Source: an aff. Roholtiella sp. LEGE 12411 (GTDB lineage: Bacteria > Cyanobacteriota > Cyanobacteriia > Cyanobacteriales > Nostocaceae). From it: DNA of 55,829 bases. The position numbers and the translations under genes are program-made. The notes below the pieces were generated by a model. It searched no databases, was not told the DNA's origin, and worked only from the letters and a program-made list of their open reading frames with translations. Below are positions 36,568 through 45,534 of this stretch, piece by piece (position 1 is the stretch's first letter; every line of letters begins with the position of its first letter). Where the stretch lies: positions 1-55,829 of the forward strand of contig NZ_JADEXR010000026.1 in NCBI RefSeq assembly GCF_015206995.1, in the 5' to 3' direction.

Positions 36568-36842
36568 TTGGCTTAGTCCTTTAGAAAAACTATAAATAAT
36601 TTTTATAAAATCCAAGTTATGAGAAGAAGTCAGACAGCAGAAGGTTAAAGCCTTAATAAGAGTGGGTTGCTCTGGTTGTAATTTTATATTTAATGATATC
36701 TGTCTGCTTAGATTAAGTAGTATTTGTATGCTTACTTATTCTCTTACTTTGGGCGGAGAGCATTTACATATTTAAGTAGAAGGTAAAAAGAATTTAATCT
36801 TTTAATATTTAAATGTAACCAATAAGTAATTTTGATAACAAA

Positions 36843-36983
36843 ATGAATTACATTATTATACTTTCTGTTGGTGCTTATTTAGTTATCTCATTTATGGCTT
36901 TTCAGATAATTGAAGCCTGTAAACATGAGACTCAGAACATTTCTAACCGATATATGTATCGTCAAAAATACTCTGTTAGTTAG
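36843..36983 (+). CDS. 46-aa single-span peptide, paralogue of the next
   Basis: The product reads MNYIIILSVGAYLVISFMAF then QIIEACKHETQNISNRYMYR: an N-terminal membrane helix followed by a charged cytoplasmic-type tail. It aligns without gaps to the 43-aa peptide at 37121, sharing 12 of 38 positions including AY at 11-12, MAF at 18-20, E29, I33 and RY at 36-37. No strong ribosome site is visible. Topology recalls KdpF-like or PacL-like partners of P-type ATPases; it is encoded beside a pseudo-ATPase gene. Function unknown. Confidence 0.55.
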   Translation: MNYIIILSVGAYLVISFMAFQIIEACKHETQNISNRYMYRQKYSVS

Positions 36984-37120
36984 GAAAATCTCAATAACTA
37001 TTTCTGACAATCAACAAAAATAGAGCTTTGCAAAAAATCAGACCTGATTAACCTTAAAATGGTCTGTAGGTAAAAAAAGAAACAATTTATTTAAATAGAG
37101 TCAAGCTAGGGAGAATCAAA

Positions 37121-37252
37121 ATGGATGGCATAGTTGTAGTTGCTTTGGTTGCCTACGTTGTTTTGTTTTGTATGGCCTTTTATGTAGTTCAAGGCTATAT
37201 GGAAGAAAGTAGACAAATTGCTAGACGATATAGAAAATCTCACCAAAGTTGA
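37121..37252 (+). CDS. 43-aa single-span peptide, paralogue of the previous
   Basis: ATG 37121 follows AGGGAG at a proper distance. The peptide reads MDGIVVVALVAYVVLFCMAF then YVVQGYMEESRQIARRYRKS: one membrane helix and a basic tail. The similarity to the 46-aa peptide upstream, at equal spacing, supports both being real genes that arose by duplication. It overlaps a terminator hairpin at its 3' end. Confidence 0.65.
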   Translation: MDGIVVVALVAYVVLFCMAFYVVQGYMEESRQIARRYRKSHQS

Positions 37253-37275
37253 TTTCTTTGTGTTGTGAGATTTTT
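37235..37275 (+). terminator. Terminator after the small-peptide pair
   Basis: AAATCTCAC (37235-37243) pairs with GTGAGATTT (37265-37273), extended inside by CAAAG/CTTTG, followed by a T-rich TTTTTATAAG. The stop codon of the 43-aa gene lies in the loop. Confidence 0.6.
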
Positions 37276-37302
37276 ATAAGTCAATCTTCCTTGGAACTAT
37301 CA

Positions 37303-39240
37303 TTAGGTTAAAGGTTGTTGATTCAATTTTCTCCCGTTCAAAACAGGGAAATGTAACTCGGTGGAAGTGGCTGGAATTGGCATAATATTTGTTTGGTGAT
37401 TGTTTTTATATTGTGATGGCACAATCGAATCAAAAATGGGGCGCGAACCATTTAAGAATTCAGCAATGAATGCCGAGCCATTATTAACAATGACATTCCA
37501 AACTGGATTGACACCTAAGAACATACCGCCACCAATTTGCATCATCAGATTGGGAACAACAATAGTTGCCATATTTTGGTAAACTACCTGCATTCCTCGT
37601 TTGGCGATCGCAATAGCATAAATTAATCCTTGCAATTGCTGATCAAGCAGCACCACATCTGCTGTTTCTGTACAAACATTCCCCTTGAAGGCAAGTGAGA
37701 CAGAAATATCTGCATGACAATCACCATTTATTCCCAGCACTGCTACGCATCCTCTTTGACTGCGGAGTCCATCAACTAAGTTTGCTTGTTGTTGGGGATG
37801 AGATTCTGCAAGGATATGGTTAGCATGAATGCCAAATTTTTTTGCGAGAATGGTAGTCTTTGCTAAACTATCGTCACTGACGAGGTAGACAGTAATACCC
37901 ATCTCTTGCAGGGTAGCGATCGCCTTAATACAGTCTGATGCAGTTGTATTTAGATATAATAATGCAGAGTCATGGATCACAAGGGTATTTAACTGAGTCA
38001 ACAACTCCACAACACGACCACTACGGATATAAATGCCATTTTGGACAGCGTAAGTCAAGGCACAGAGGATGGTTGTTGAGATAGAAATAGGGATACCACT
38101 ACCAAAATCAAACTGGAAGGGAGAAATAGCTGCTCCTAAATTACCTGTTGCAGCAAAAATAGTGCCGCCTAAAACTAAGGTTGGCACAATGGCATTTTTC
38201 ACCAACTCTGCCTGTTGTGCGCCAATGTGTGTATCATGCACCGGAGCAGTTTGCATAAGATGAGCAATCAATCCCAGGCGAGTATTTTCACCTGTCCGTT
38301 CCACTAAGATACATAACTCTCCTTCCAATAAGCGAGAAGAGGCGTAGACCTCTTGTCCTAGAGAATAATGCAGAGGTGTAGCTATGTTTGTGAGGTAGGA
38401 GCAATCCACCAAACCACTACCAGATAGAATCCTACCATCTACAAGAATTATTTCACCAGCATGAATCGTGATGCGATCGCCCGCTTGCAACTCTATTGCT
38501 CTGACTACTGGCTGTAATTGATCACGCTGCACCCAAATATCTTGATGCAAATACTTTAAAAAGTCTAGAGCTTTTTGTTTTCTGGCTTCATCAACTGTAC
38601 CGCGTAAGCTTCTACGGATTTCTACTAAACTGGTTTTTAAGGACGGGGCAATATATTGACCTTGGACGACTTGTAGAGTCATCCACGCCGAGTCTAAAAG
38701 ATCAATATTCGGATGATGCTGATTAACAATGCTGTCAGCCGCTCGATTGAACCAAGGCATTGCAGCACCAGCGATCGCTATTATGATCAACAGAGGTGGT
38801 AATTCCAACGGAACTGCAAATATTGCCAGACTCAGACTGAGCAGAGGTAGACCTAAATCTCTCCATTGGTTAACTTCTGGAATCAGGTCAGATTCTTCTG
38901 TAGTTTCTTCATCAGAAGTTTCAATCAGATTTCTTTGTTGAACACAACTCGCCTTTTCAATACAGATTGACAGATATTTTTGAGCATCTTCAAAATTAAC
39001 CACACTGACTTTGTAGTTAACAATCAGCGAGCTAGCTGCGGGATTGATGCGAACCTCAGTGACAAACTGCAACGACTCAACCAAGCGATTGAGATTTTCA
39101 GCAAACTCTAAGTCATCTGCCAGTCTGGGTACACGAATACGGCAGCGCCCCAGGGTGCTATGAACGACTTGATAAAACATATTTCTCGATTGCTGTCGGG
39201 AAGATATTGAACTTCCATTGTGATCAATATAATAAGTCAC
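37303..39240 (-). CDS. Pseudo-P-type ATPase: CoBaHMA-type domain and membrane core, no catalytic motifs
   Basis: This 645-aa protein is a third paralogue of the CoBaHMA pumps. The N-terminal domain (about 22-97; FYQVVHSTLGRCRIRVPRL), membrane segments, actuator frame and the M4-M5 stretch (DFGSGIPISISTTILCALTY) align well. The catalytic residues do not: TGES is TNIA (284-287); DKTGT is HDSAL (423-427), so the phosphorylated Asp is lost or shifted; the whole nucleotide-binding domain of about 125 residues is deleted; GDGIND is GINGDC (503-508). The frame is open from end to end, which argues against simple decay. It may regulate or pair with an active pump. Start may be ATG 39180 (MFYQVVHS) instead of the GTG at 39240. 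Confidence 0.8.
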   Translation of the reverse strand: MTYYIDHNGSSISSRQQSRNMFYQVVHSTLGRCRIRVPRLADDLEFAENLNRLVESLQFVTEVRINPAASSLIVNYKVSVVNFEDAQKYLSICIEKASCVQQRNLIETSDEETTEESDLIPEVNQWRDLGLPLLSLSLAIFAVPLELPPLLIIIAIAGAAMPWFNRAADSIVNQHHPNIDLLDSAWMTLQVVQGQYIAPSLKTSLVEIRRSLRGTVDEARKQKALDFLKYLHQDIWVQRDQLQPVVRAIELQAGDRITIHAGEIILVDGRILSGSGLVDCSYLTNIATPLHYSLGQEVYASSRLLEGELCILVERTGENTRLGLIAHLMQTAPVHDTHIGAQQAELVKNAIVPTLVLGGTIFAATGNLGAAISPFQFDFGSGIPISISTTILCALTYAVQNGIYIRSGRVVELLTQLNTLVIHDSALLYLNTTASDCIKAIATLQEMGITVYLVSDDSLAKTTILAKKFGIHANHILAESHPQQQANLVDGLRSQRGCVAVLGINGDCHADISVSLAFKGNVCTETADVVLLDQQLQGLIYAIAIAKRGMQVVYQNMATIVVPNLMMQIGGGMFLGVNPVWNVIVNNGSAFIAEFLNGSRPIFDSIVPSQYKNNHQTNIMPIPATSTELHFPVLNGRKLNQQPLT

Positions 39241-39518
39241 AATCCGGAAAACATAAACTGAATCTTCGCCATGTCAGATAACTCTTAACATAACGCGACA
39301 ACTTTTCTAGCTGTGATGTCTTGCTCTGGAAAAGTGCGATCGCTACATTAGGAATTCTATATTACAAGATATTATGGACTAGACTCTGTTATAATTCAGA
39401 GCTGCGGCATTCGCACTGGGTCTTTGCGCTACTGCCCATCCAGCCCTTCAAACTTGTGTCCGTCCGCCTAAGACTGACGCCGCCACTGGCGACAGATCGA
39501 TGTTATTTTCGGAGTTAT

Positions 39519-40859
39519 ATGTCTTTTTCTAATCTCGGCTTGTCCAATGAAATTATCCGTGCTGTCACTGAGCGAGGATACACTAAACCCACGCCAATTC
39601 AAATGCAGGCGATCCCTGCGGTTTTATCGGGTAGCGATCTGCTAGCTGGGGCACAAACTGGCACTGGCAAGACCGCAGGCTTCACCCTGCCGCTGTTGCA
39701 TCGATTGTCATCTGACCAGAACATCAAAGGCACGTCTAATGGATATCCACCGATTAGGGCGCTGATTCTCACTCCGACCCGCGAACTCGCTGCACAGGTG
39801 GAAGAGAGCGTACTTTCCTACGGCAAGTACCTGAAGTTGAACACAATGGCGATGTTCGGGGGGGTCAGCATTAATCCGCAAAAACGGCTTTTGAAGGGTC
39901 GCGTGGATATTCTGGTCGCTACCCCAGGGCGACTGCTAGACCATGTGCAGCAGGGCACGGTGAACCTGTCAAATATTGAGGTTTTGGTGTTGGATGAAGC
40001 AGATCGGATGCTGGACATGGGGTTTATTTGTGACATCCGTCGCATTCTCTCGCTCCTGCCTAAACAGCGACAAAATTTGCTATTCTTCGCCACCTTCTCG
40101 GACAAAATCAAGGCACTCGCCGCCGGGCTGCTGAATCACCCGAAGATGATCGAGGTGGCACGCCGCAACGTTACTGCTGAAACAGTAACACAGAAAATTT
40201 ACAAAGTAGACCGTGACAGGAAGCGTCAATTACTTACTCACCTAATTCAGCAAGACAATTGGCACCAAGTGTTAGTGTTCACTCGCACTAAATATGGTGC
40301 AGACCGTCTGGTAAAGCAATTAATAGAGAACCGCATTCAAGCACTGGCCATCCACGGTAATAAGAGCCAGTCGGCGCGTACCCATGCTCTGGCGAAGTTC
40401 AAGAACGGCAGTTTACAGGTACTAGTCGCAACCGACATTGCCGCTCGTGGTCTTGATATCAGCGAACTACCCCATGTCGTCAACTTTGATCTGCCTAATG
40501 TCCCAGAAGATTATGTTCATCGTATTGGTCGTACTGGCCGCGCTGGCGCGTCAGGTGAAGCTATCTCGTTGGTATGCGTCGATGAATACCATCTGTTGGC
40601 AGATATCGAAAAACTGATTGAACAGCGCTTGCCCTTTGAAGTGGTTGCTGGCCCTGGAGACAATTTCGACACCAAGCCCAAACCAATTACAAATGAACGC
40701 AAGCATAGACCCAAAGGTAGCAAACGTCAGGATCGCTCTACTGCTAAACCTTCACCACAGACATCAGCTAAACAATCGGCACCGCCAACCGTGATAGGTG
40801 GTAAAAAGTCCGATGCTCGTCCCGGAGCATCACGCCGTTGGGCTAAACGCTCACGCTGA
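39519..40859 (+). CDS. RhlE-like DEAD-box RNA helicase
   Basis: This 446-aa helicase unwinds RNA duplexes. The motifs run from Q ([15 protein letters not shown]) and I (AQTGTGKT) through Ia (PTRELAAQ), II ([13 protein letters not shown]) and III, then ARGLDI (V region) and VI ([10 protein letters not shown]). Motif III, almost always SAT, is FAT here (LLFFATFSD), one base from Ser. A basic C-terminal tail (about 375-446; [22 protein letters not shown]) should bind RNA. ATG 39519 has CGGAG upstream; a longer frame to 39321 is unlikely. The gene and its leader look more GC-rich than the neighbours and the protein resembles proteobacterial RhlE, so transfer is possible. Cold or redox control is common for such genes but not visible here. 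Confidence 0.9.
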   Translation: MSFSNLGLSNEIIRAVTERGYTKPTPIQMQAIPAVLSGSDLLAGAQTGTGKTAGFTLPLLHRLSSDQNIKGTSNGYPPIRALILTPTRELAAQVEESVLSYGKYLKLNTMAMFGGVSINPQKRLLKGRVDILVATPGRLLDHVQQGTVNLSNIEVLVLDEADRMLDMGFICDIRRILSLLPKQRQNLLFFATFSDKIKALAAGLLNHPKMIEVARRNVTAETVTQKIYKVDRDRKRQLLTHLIQQDNWHQVLVFTRTKYGADRLVKQLIENRIQALAIHGNKSQSARTHALAKFKNGSLQVLVATDIAARGLDISELPHVVNFDLPNVPEDYVHRIGRTGRAGASGEAISLVCVDEYHLLADIEKLIEQRLPFEVVAGPGDNFDTKPKPITNERKHRPKGSKRQDRSTAKPSPQTSAKQSAPPTVIGGKKSDARPGASRRWAKRSR

Positions 40860-40990
40860 ACCATCAGTCCTACCAATACCAATCACTCTTTTAGCTTCTT
40901 TAAAGTCACAAGTTAGAAATGCAACCGTGCATTCAAATGACTTTCCTTGACTTGTAAGCATCTAAGGAGTCAATGCTGTTTACACTTATC

Positions 40991-41114
40991 AGACCTCTTG
41001 CAAAAGTCCAAAAATCAGAAATGTCATTCTGAGCGGAACGCAGTGGAGAGAAGAATCTCACTAGATGTTTCACTCCGCTCAACATGAGAAGTTAAGCATT
41101 TATGCAAGAGGTCT
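40991..41114. mobile_element. MITE family E (124 bp)
   Basis: Perfect 12-bp terminal inverted repeats AGACCTCTTGCA (40991-41002) and TGCAAGAGGTCT (41103-41114) flank a non-coding centre, a dispersed cyanobacterial element type. It fills most of the gap between the helicase and the surface-protein gene. Confidence 0.8.
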
Positions 41115-41219
41115 ATTTGTCATGCGTTCTTTGTAAATACTTTCGACTAATGACAGATGACGCATGACAGCCCTCATGAATGATTGTGCAATTTAAAGTT
41201 ATTTTAGCTTAAGACAACC

Positions 41220-42158
41220 TCAAAACTTGTAACTGCGACCTTTGCGAACTTGGCTACCAGCCAAAGCCAAGCCAAAAATTGTTAATCCAGCGAGGTTAGC
41301 AGGCTCGGAAACTGATTGGGAAATCGCAGACTTATTAAATTGGAAGGCGATAGTTTGCGAGCCTTTTAATTTCGTAGCATCATAGCCAGTGGCTAACAAT
41401 TGCTGCGTTACAGCTCCTTGTGTAAGGAAAGAGATATCCGTAAGATATTTTCCAGAAGCAATGGCATTGAGGTTAAATGTTTGGTTTTTGCCATTATTGG
41501 TAAAGTAGCTATTAGTCAAATCACCATAGCCTACATTACCACCACCTTGTTTTACTTGGCCCTCATAAGAATTTTTCCCGCCTGCCAAGCCTCCATAAGT
41601 ATTTACAGTGTAGCCTTCTTTGATATCAGTAACGGTTTTAGCCTGAACACCACTATAGACACCAAGCTGTTGTACCCCGGAAGCATTAACTGAAGAGAAG
41701 TGAATACCGAATAAATTACCGCTACTCATGGCATCCTCAAAGGTCTTACCTGACATATTGAAGAACAAGTCACCATATCCAATCTGACCACCAGCAGCGC
41801 CTGTTTCTGATTCTCCTGTTAATTTCATATTGCCATTAAGAGCTAGAATCACGCTGGTAGCGGTTTCCTTGATAGCCATGCCGTAAATATCATAGGGATT
41901 TTTCTGTCCTGGTGCTGCACCAACCCAGTAATTACCGTTCATCCCATCTGTATTTGAATCAAATGCATACTGCCAGCCACTAGTATCAGTAGGGTTTGTT
42001 CCTAATAAAAGTCCAGTAGTGTCGTTCAAACACTCTAAAGATATGCTAAATGCCGTTCCCTTTAAGTCGGAGGCATACGCTCCTTGACCAGCTATAGAGA
42101 GGATGCCAACAGTGGAAAGAGCAATTTTCAGTAAATTGGATAACTGGTGAGTTTTCAT
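41220..42158 (-). CDS. Secreted exosortase-type (PEP-CTERM-like) surface protein
   Basis: This 312-aa protein has a Sec signal peptide (MKTHQLSNLLKIALSTVGIL … GAYAS) and ends with a sorting signal of the PEP-CTERM type: SEPANLAGLTIFGLALAGSQ and then a basic RKGRS. The middle is beta-rich, Gly/Asn/Thr-rich, with two GYGDLTNSYF/GYGDLFFNMS segments suggesting an internal repeat. It should be processed by exosortase and shown on the cell surface or sheath. SEP replaces the usual PEP. No exosortase gene is in the window. It is preceded by about 330 bases of AT-rich DNA. Confidence 0.75.
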   Translation of the reverse strand: MKTHQLSNLLKIALSTVGILSIAGQGAYASDLKGTAFSISLECLNDTTGLLLGTNPTDTSGWQYAFDSNTDGMNGNYWVGAAPGQKNPYDIYGMAIKETATSVILALNGNMKLTGESETGAAGGQIGYGDLFFNMSGKTFEDAMSSGNLFGIHFSSVNASGVQQLGVYSGVQAKTVTDIKEGYTVNTYGGLAGGKNSYEGQVKQGGGNVGYGDLTNSYFTNNGKNQTFNLNAIASGKYLTDISFLTQGAVTQQLLATGYDATKLKGSQTIAFQFNKSAISQSVSEPANLAGLTIFGLALAGSQVRKGRSYKF

Positions 42159-42491
42159 TATTTATACTTTTATTGGTTGAAAGAATCACATTTTTGTGGA
42201 CTTATACATTTGTACTTTGACTTTTAAAAAGACAAAAGCGTGATTTCTCTGAAGAGATAATTTGCCGAATTTAACTTTATTTTTATAAAACTCAAATATT
42301 CAATTACATATCAAATTAAAATTGCTATCAGCGCACCCGGTTGTATCAAAGGCAGAAGGAGAGTAAAGCCAAGCTACTTTAGAAGTCTACGTTTTTGGAC
42401 ACCAAACTATTTAGAGCATTTTGAGACTTTTTCGGCTTCGCATGAACTTAACAAAACAGATCTCAGAAGTATCACCGTACAAGCTATTGAA

Positions 42492-42641
42492 CTATAGTAA
42501 TCAGATTTGATTGGTGAATCACTCGTAGATGCAGGGAATGGGGAACTCGGGGCCCCCTCTGGGGATAAGGGGCAATGGGGAATAGGGAAGAAGTAATAAA
42601 GGTGTACCTAGCTTCGTAAAAATCAAATAAGAACCCTATAG
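42492..42641. mobile_element. MITE family C, copy 1 (150 bp)
   Basis: Left end CTATAGTAATCAGATTTGAT, right end (reversed) CTATAGGGTTCTTATTTGAT; both match the termini of 50046-50162 and 10673-10788. It directly abuts the kinase remnant. Confidence 0.75.
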
Positions 42642-42649
42642 TTAGTATT

Positions 42650-42887
42650 TGTGCAAGTGAAATGATTCTGGTAGCTGGGTTTTCGGGAATTGGTAAAACT
42701 GTACTTGTCAATGAAGTTCGTAAACCAATTGTTTGTGTGACAACGCGGTTATTTCGTCAAAGGAAAATATGACCAATTTCAGCGGAATATTCCATTGAGT
42801 GCATTTGTGCAAGCATTCCGAGATTTAATGTAGCAATTATTAACACGACGTGGTACTCGAATTCTGCAATGGAAAAATAATGTTTTA
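42650..42887 (+). pseudogene. Remnant of a multi-domain sensor kinase (AAA-ATPase part)
   Basis: The translation begins SEMILVAGFSGIGKTVLVNE, a P-loop segment, then after a frameshift near 42738 continues RGYFVKGKYDQFQRNIPLSA, FVQAFRDLM, a TAG stop, and QLLTRRGTRILQWKNNVL. This is the ATPase region of the large Ser/Thr-kinase/AAA/GAF/histidine-kinase proteins abundant in Nostoc. Both flanks are MITE sequence. One frameshift and one stop make it a dead fragment. Confidence 0.75.
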
Positions 42888-42922
42888 GGGTAAGGGCTGT
42901 ATCTTAACTTAGTGCCATTCGG
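42887..42922. repeat. Isolated terminus of MITE family B
   Basis: GGGTAAGGGCTGTATCTTAA … AGTGCCATTCGG is the reverse complement of the first end of the element at 21285. The other end is not seen nearby. Confidence 0.6.
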
Positions 42923-43276
42923 AAATGTTGCTAAGAGAAACACCGAATAATCATAAGAAGCCCGAGAGGATTCCCAGATTTTTTTATAAATACGAGGGCT
43001 AATCGTTAAAGTGTCTGGAGAATCCTCACAAGCTCAGCTTAACACCCTTCAAGAAGTTAACGGTTGTTGTTTCATCTGCACGTCTACCAAAAGTATGAAG
43101 TAAATATTACAAAATAATGTGAGCAAAAATACAATGCGTTGATTAGGCGTTTGTTATCAACATTGTGAAGTAAGTATTTATCCTCAATAATGGGCTTGAG
43201 ATGTCTATTTATCCAAAGCAGAGGGCGGCTAGCTATAATCAGCTAAGTACGTCAGCGAAGACAGCAGGTGCGTGGG

Positions 43277-43408
43277 ATGATATTGCCCAAAAGTTCTGAG
43301 TTTCTCGCCAATATGTCCGATCAACTGTCCCATGAACTGCGGACACCGCTAAACAACTTATTGATTTTGGCTAGATTGTTGGCGAATAACGTCGAGAGTA
43401 ATGACTGA
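43277..43408 (+). pseudogene. Remnant of histidine-kinase HisKA segment
   Basis: The frame reads [20 protein letters not shown] then [20 protein letters not shown] and stops. This is the H-box region (SHELRTPLN, phospho-His) of a histidine kinase, normally [16 protein letters not shown]. It has a small insertion (DQLS) and lacks the ATP-binding domain. It overlaps the acetamidase start by 8 bases and is likely a leftover of the same kinase as the fragment at 42650. Confidence 0.65.
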
Positions 43409-44366
43409 ACACATTTTAAAAGCCACCAGAGAAACTGTGCATTTAGGTGGTTTCTCCCATTTGCTAGAACCAGTACTCACTGTTGATTCTGGCGACACAG
43501 TTGAAGTAGAAACTTACACTGGTTACTACATTTATGACAAAGCACCACCAGAGTTTCTCACACCGGAATTTCTCGACATCTGCCAAAATCTTGCATCAGA
43601 ACGCAAAATTGCTGGAGGGCCGCACTTACTCACAGGGCCAATTTACGTGCAGGATGCAGAACCAGGGGATGTTTTGGAAGTAAAATTAGAAGCGATCGCA
43701 CCTCGTTTACCAGTGGGTTTTAACGCGATTCGTAGAGGTTGGGGAGCCTTACCACACCAGTTTGCTCAACCAGCCTTGAGATTCATTCCTCTCGATTTAG
43801 CAAACAACATCGCTGAATTTCCTGAGGGTGCTGGCATAAAAATTCCCCTAAAACCGTTTTTTGGCATTCTTGGTGTCGCCACCCCAGAAACCTCCAGAAC
43901 TTCTGTTCCACCTGGTTCTTATGGTGGTAATATCGATAATCGCGAACTGCAAGCAGGTTCGAGATTATTTTTGCCTGTTTTCGTCCCAGGTGCGTTGTTT
44001 TCAATTGGTGATGGTCATTCAGCACAGGGAGATGGTGAAGTAAATGTCACCGCTATTGAAACTTCTATGAACGGAAGAATAACACTCACGCTTCGCAAGG
44101 ATATACAACTGACAACACCAATTGCAGAAACTCCAACCGATATTATCACAATGGGGTTTGGTCAGACCTTAGATGAAGCCTTAGAATTAGCGTTGAAAAA
44201 TATGATTGATTTTCTCAAACGCTTCATAAATTTGTCGCCGGAAGATGCTTATGTGTTGTGTAGTTTAGCTGTGAATTTTCGCATCACTCAAGTTGTAAAT
44301 AGTCCACAAAAAGGTGTGCATGGGATGCTACCCAAATCAATTTTCTCAAAGTCAATCAATTTATAA
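43401..44366 (+). CDS. Acetamidase/formamidase family protein
   Basis: This is a soluble 321-aa protein of the FmdA_AmdA family, which hydrolyses formamide, acetamide or related short amides to ammonia and the acid. Typical segments are [64 protein letters not shown] and [19 protein letters not shown]. Length is normal. The start overlaps a kinase remnant, so its original promoter may have been altered by the insertions upstream. It could supply ammonium from amides; the exact substrate cannot be told. Confidence 0.85.
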   Translation: MTEHILKATRETVHLGGFSHLLEPVLTVDSGDTVEVETYTGYYIYDKAPPEFLTPEFLDICQNLASERKIAGGPHLLTGPIYVQDAEPGDVLEVKLEAIAPRLPVGFNAIRRGWGALPHQFAQPALRFIPLDLANNIAEFPEGAGIKIPLKPFFGILGVATPETSRTSVPPGSYGGNIDNRELQAGSRLFLPVFVPGALFSIGDGHSAQGDGEVNVTAIETSMNGRITLTLRKDIQLTTPIAETPTDIITMGFGQTLDEALELALKNMIDFLKRFINLSPEDAYVLCSLAVNFRITQVVNSPQKGVHGMLPKSIFSKSINL

Positions 44367-44595
44367 GTTGCAATGCGAATATAGCGAAACTTAGCGTAGC
44401 ATTAACTAAAGGCGTCAAGGGAGTATAAAGAGATGAGGAGAATTGAGAGATTACAGTAAAGTGGGTACTGTATGTAATGCCCACCCTACAATTAACTTTG
44501 TCAGGAGTTATTAGTCAAAAGTATTTACAAAGAACTAATAACAGTATTTTCCAATTAATGTCCAACTTGGACGCACTTTCTCTTAGCATAACTAA

Positions 44596-44910
44596 TCAAA
44601 GGCTTCCCAACATTCGACTGACTTGTTCTAACTGTAATGGTTTTCGTTCAATACTCTGAAAATACTCAATTTTTTGTAGGTAAGTATATGCTGTTTTAAA
44701 TGTACTTAAATTTAGTAAAACAATGTCTTCGTAAACAGACTCTTGCGGAGTCTTTATATCCATAATTAATTCTTGTATATTATTTTGGCTAATGGCAATT
44801 TTTAGATATTTCAAAAACAAGTCACGCTTCTTAGACCGAACACTGAGCAAGTACCAATTACCGTTAATAGGTGGTGGTACTGAAGGTTCTAGAGGTTGTA
44901 CAGGTGGCAT
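44596..44910 (-). CDS. Small cyanobacterial protein with NusG-N-terminal-like start, 104 aa
   Basis: After a Pro-rich leader (MPPVQPLEPSVPPPINGN) comes WYLLSVRSKKRDLFLKYLKI, which resembles the NGN fold of NusG-type proteins (W-Y-x-L-x-V), then helices up to the end (YLQKIEYFQSIERKPLQLEQ). There is no KOW domain. I believe it is a conserved cyanobacterial hypothetical protein. No good ribosome site is visible. A role in transcription elongation would be speculation. Confidence 0.55.
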   Translation of the reverse strand: MPPVQPLEPSVPPPINGNWYLLSVRSKKRDLFLKYLKIAISQNNIQELIMDIKTPQESVYEDIVLLNLSTFKTAYTYLQKIEYFQSIERKPLQLEQVSRMLGSL

Positions 44911-45080
44911 AATTTGCGGTGATATTAGGTGAAAATTATGGCAAATTCACAAGCGTTAAAACAGCTTTGCCTTGCCAAGTAAATAGTTGTGATTTAACAA
45001 ATATAGAAAACAATAGCTATTATCTTCTATTGGAGAAATTACAACTTGTAACTGTTAGCATTCAGAGTCTAAACTAAGTA

Positions 45081-45211
45081 GATTATGAGTCAATACGGTT
45101 CAGTTAACGAAAAATCCCAATTTTTCTAATGCTGAAAGACTTATTCTTAGGTTTAAATATTGAGAATAATGTCAATTACTGACCTTAACTGAACCGTATT
45201 GGATTATGAGT
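45081..45211. mobile_element. MITE family D with perfect 10-bp target duplication
   Basis: The element spans 45091-45201 (111 bp) with perfect 17-bp terminal repeats CAATACGGTTCAGTTAA and TTAACTGAACCGTATTG. GATTATGAGT stands on both sides (45081-45090 and 45202-45211). It encodes nothing. It lies in the 620-base gap before the stress-protein gene; the rest of that gap is AT-rich without other features. Confidence 0.9.
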
Positions 45212-45534
45212 AGCTAAAAAAGACTTAGACTTGCCGATTTATCAAAATATTATAGCAGTCATTTCATCCAGTAGCTTTGCTGTATTAAATAAAACTCGTC
45301 TTGGGCACACAAGAGTAAGTGCGATCGCACATATCAATCATCTAAATTCAGTTTCAGTAAAGAATTCTTTCGTTTCTTCACACGTTCCTCAAATTGTTAT
45401 TATATAAGCATAGCTGAGGAAATAAGAGTCATAAGACGCGATTATACTCTTATGAAAAATTTCAAAACTAAAATAGGATTGCTGTAGGAACTAGAAACCT
45501 TAAAGACTAATCACCAATAAAACCGGAGGTCTAT

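Noticed and set aside
39321-39518. N-terminal extension of the helicase
   Set aside because: The added 66 residues do not resemble helicases; ATG 39519 has a ribosome site and the normal family start.
44477-44659. 60-aa plus-strand ORF
   Set aside because: Begins in a GTGGG…CCCAC repeat and overlaps the better supported minus-strand 104-aa gene.
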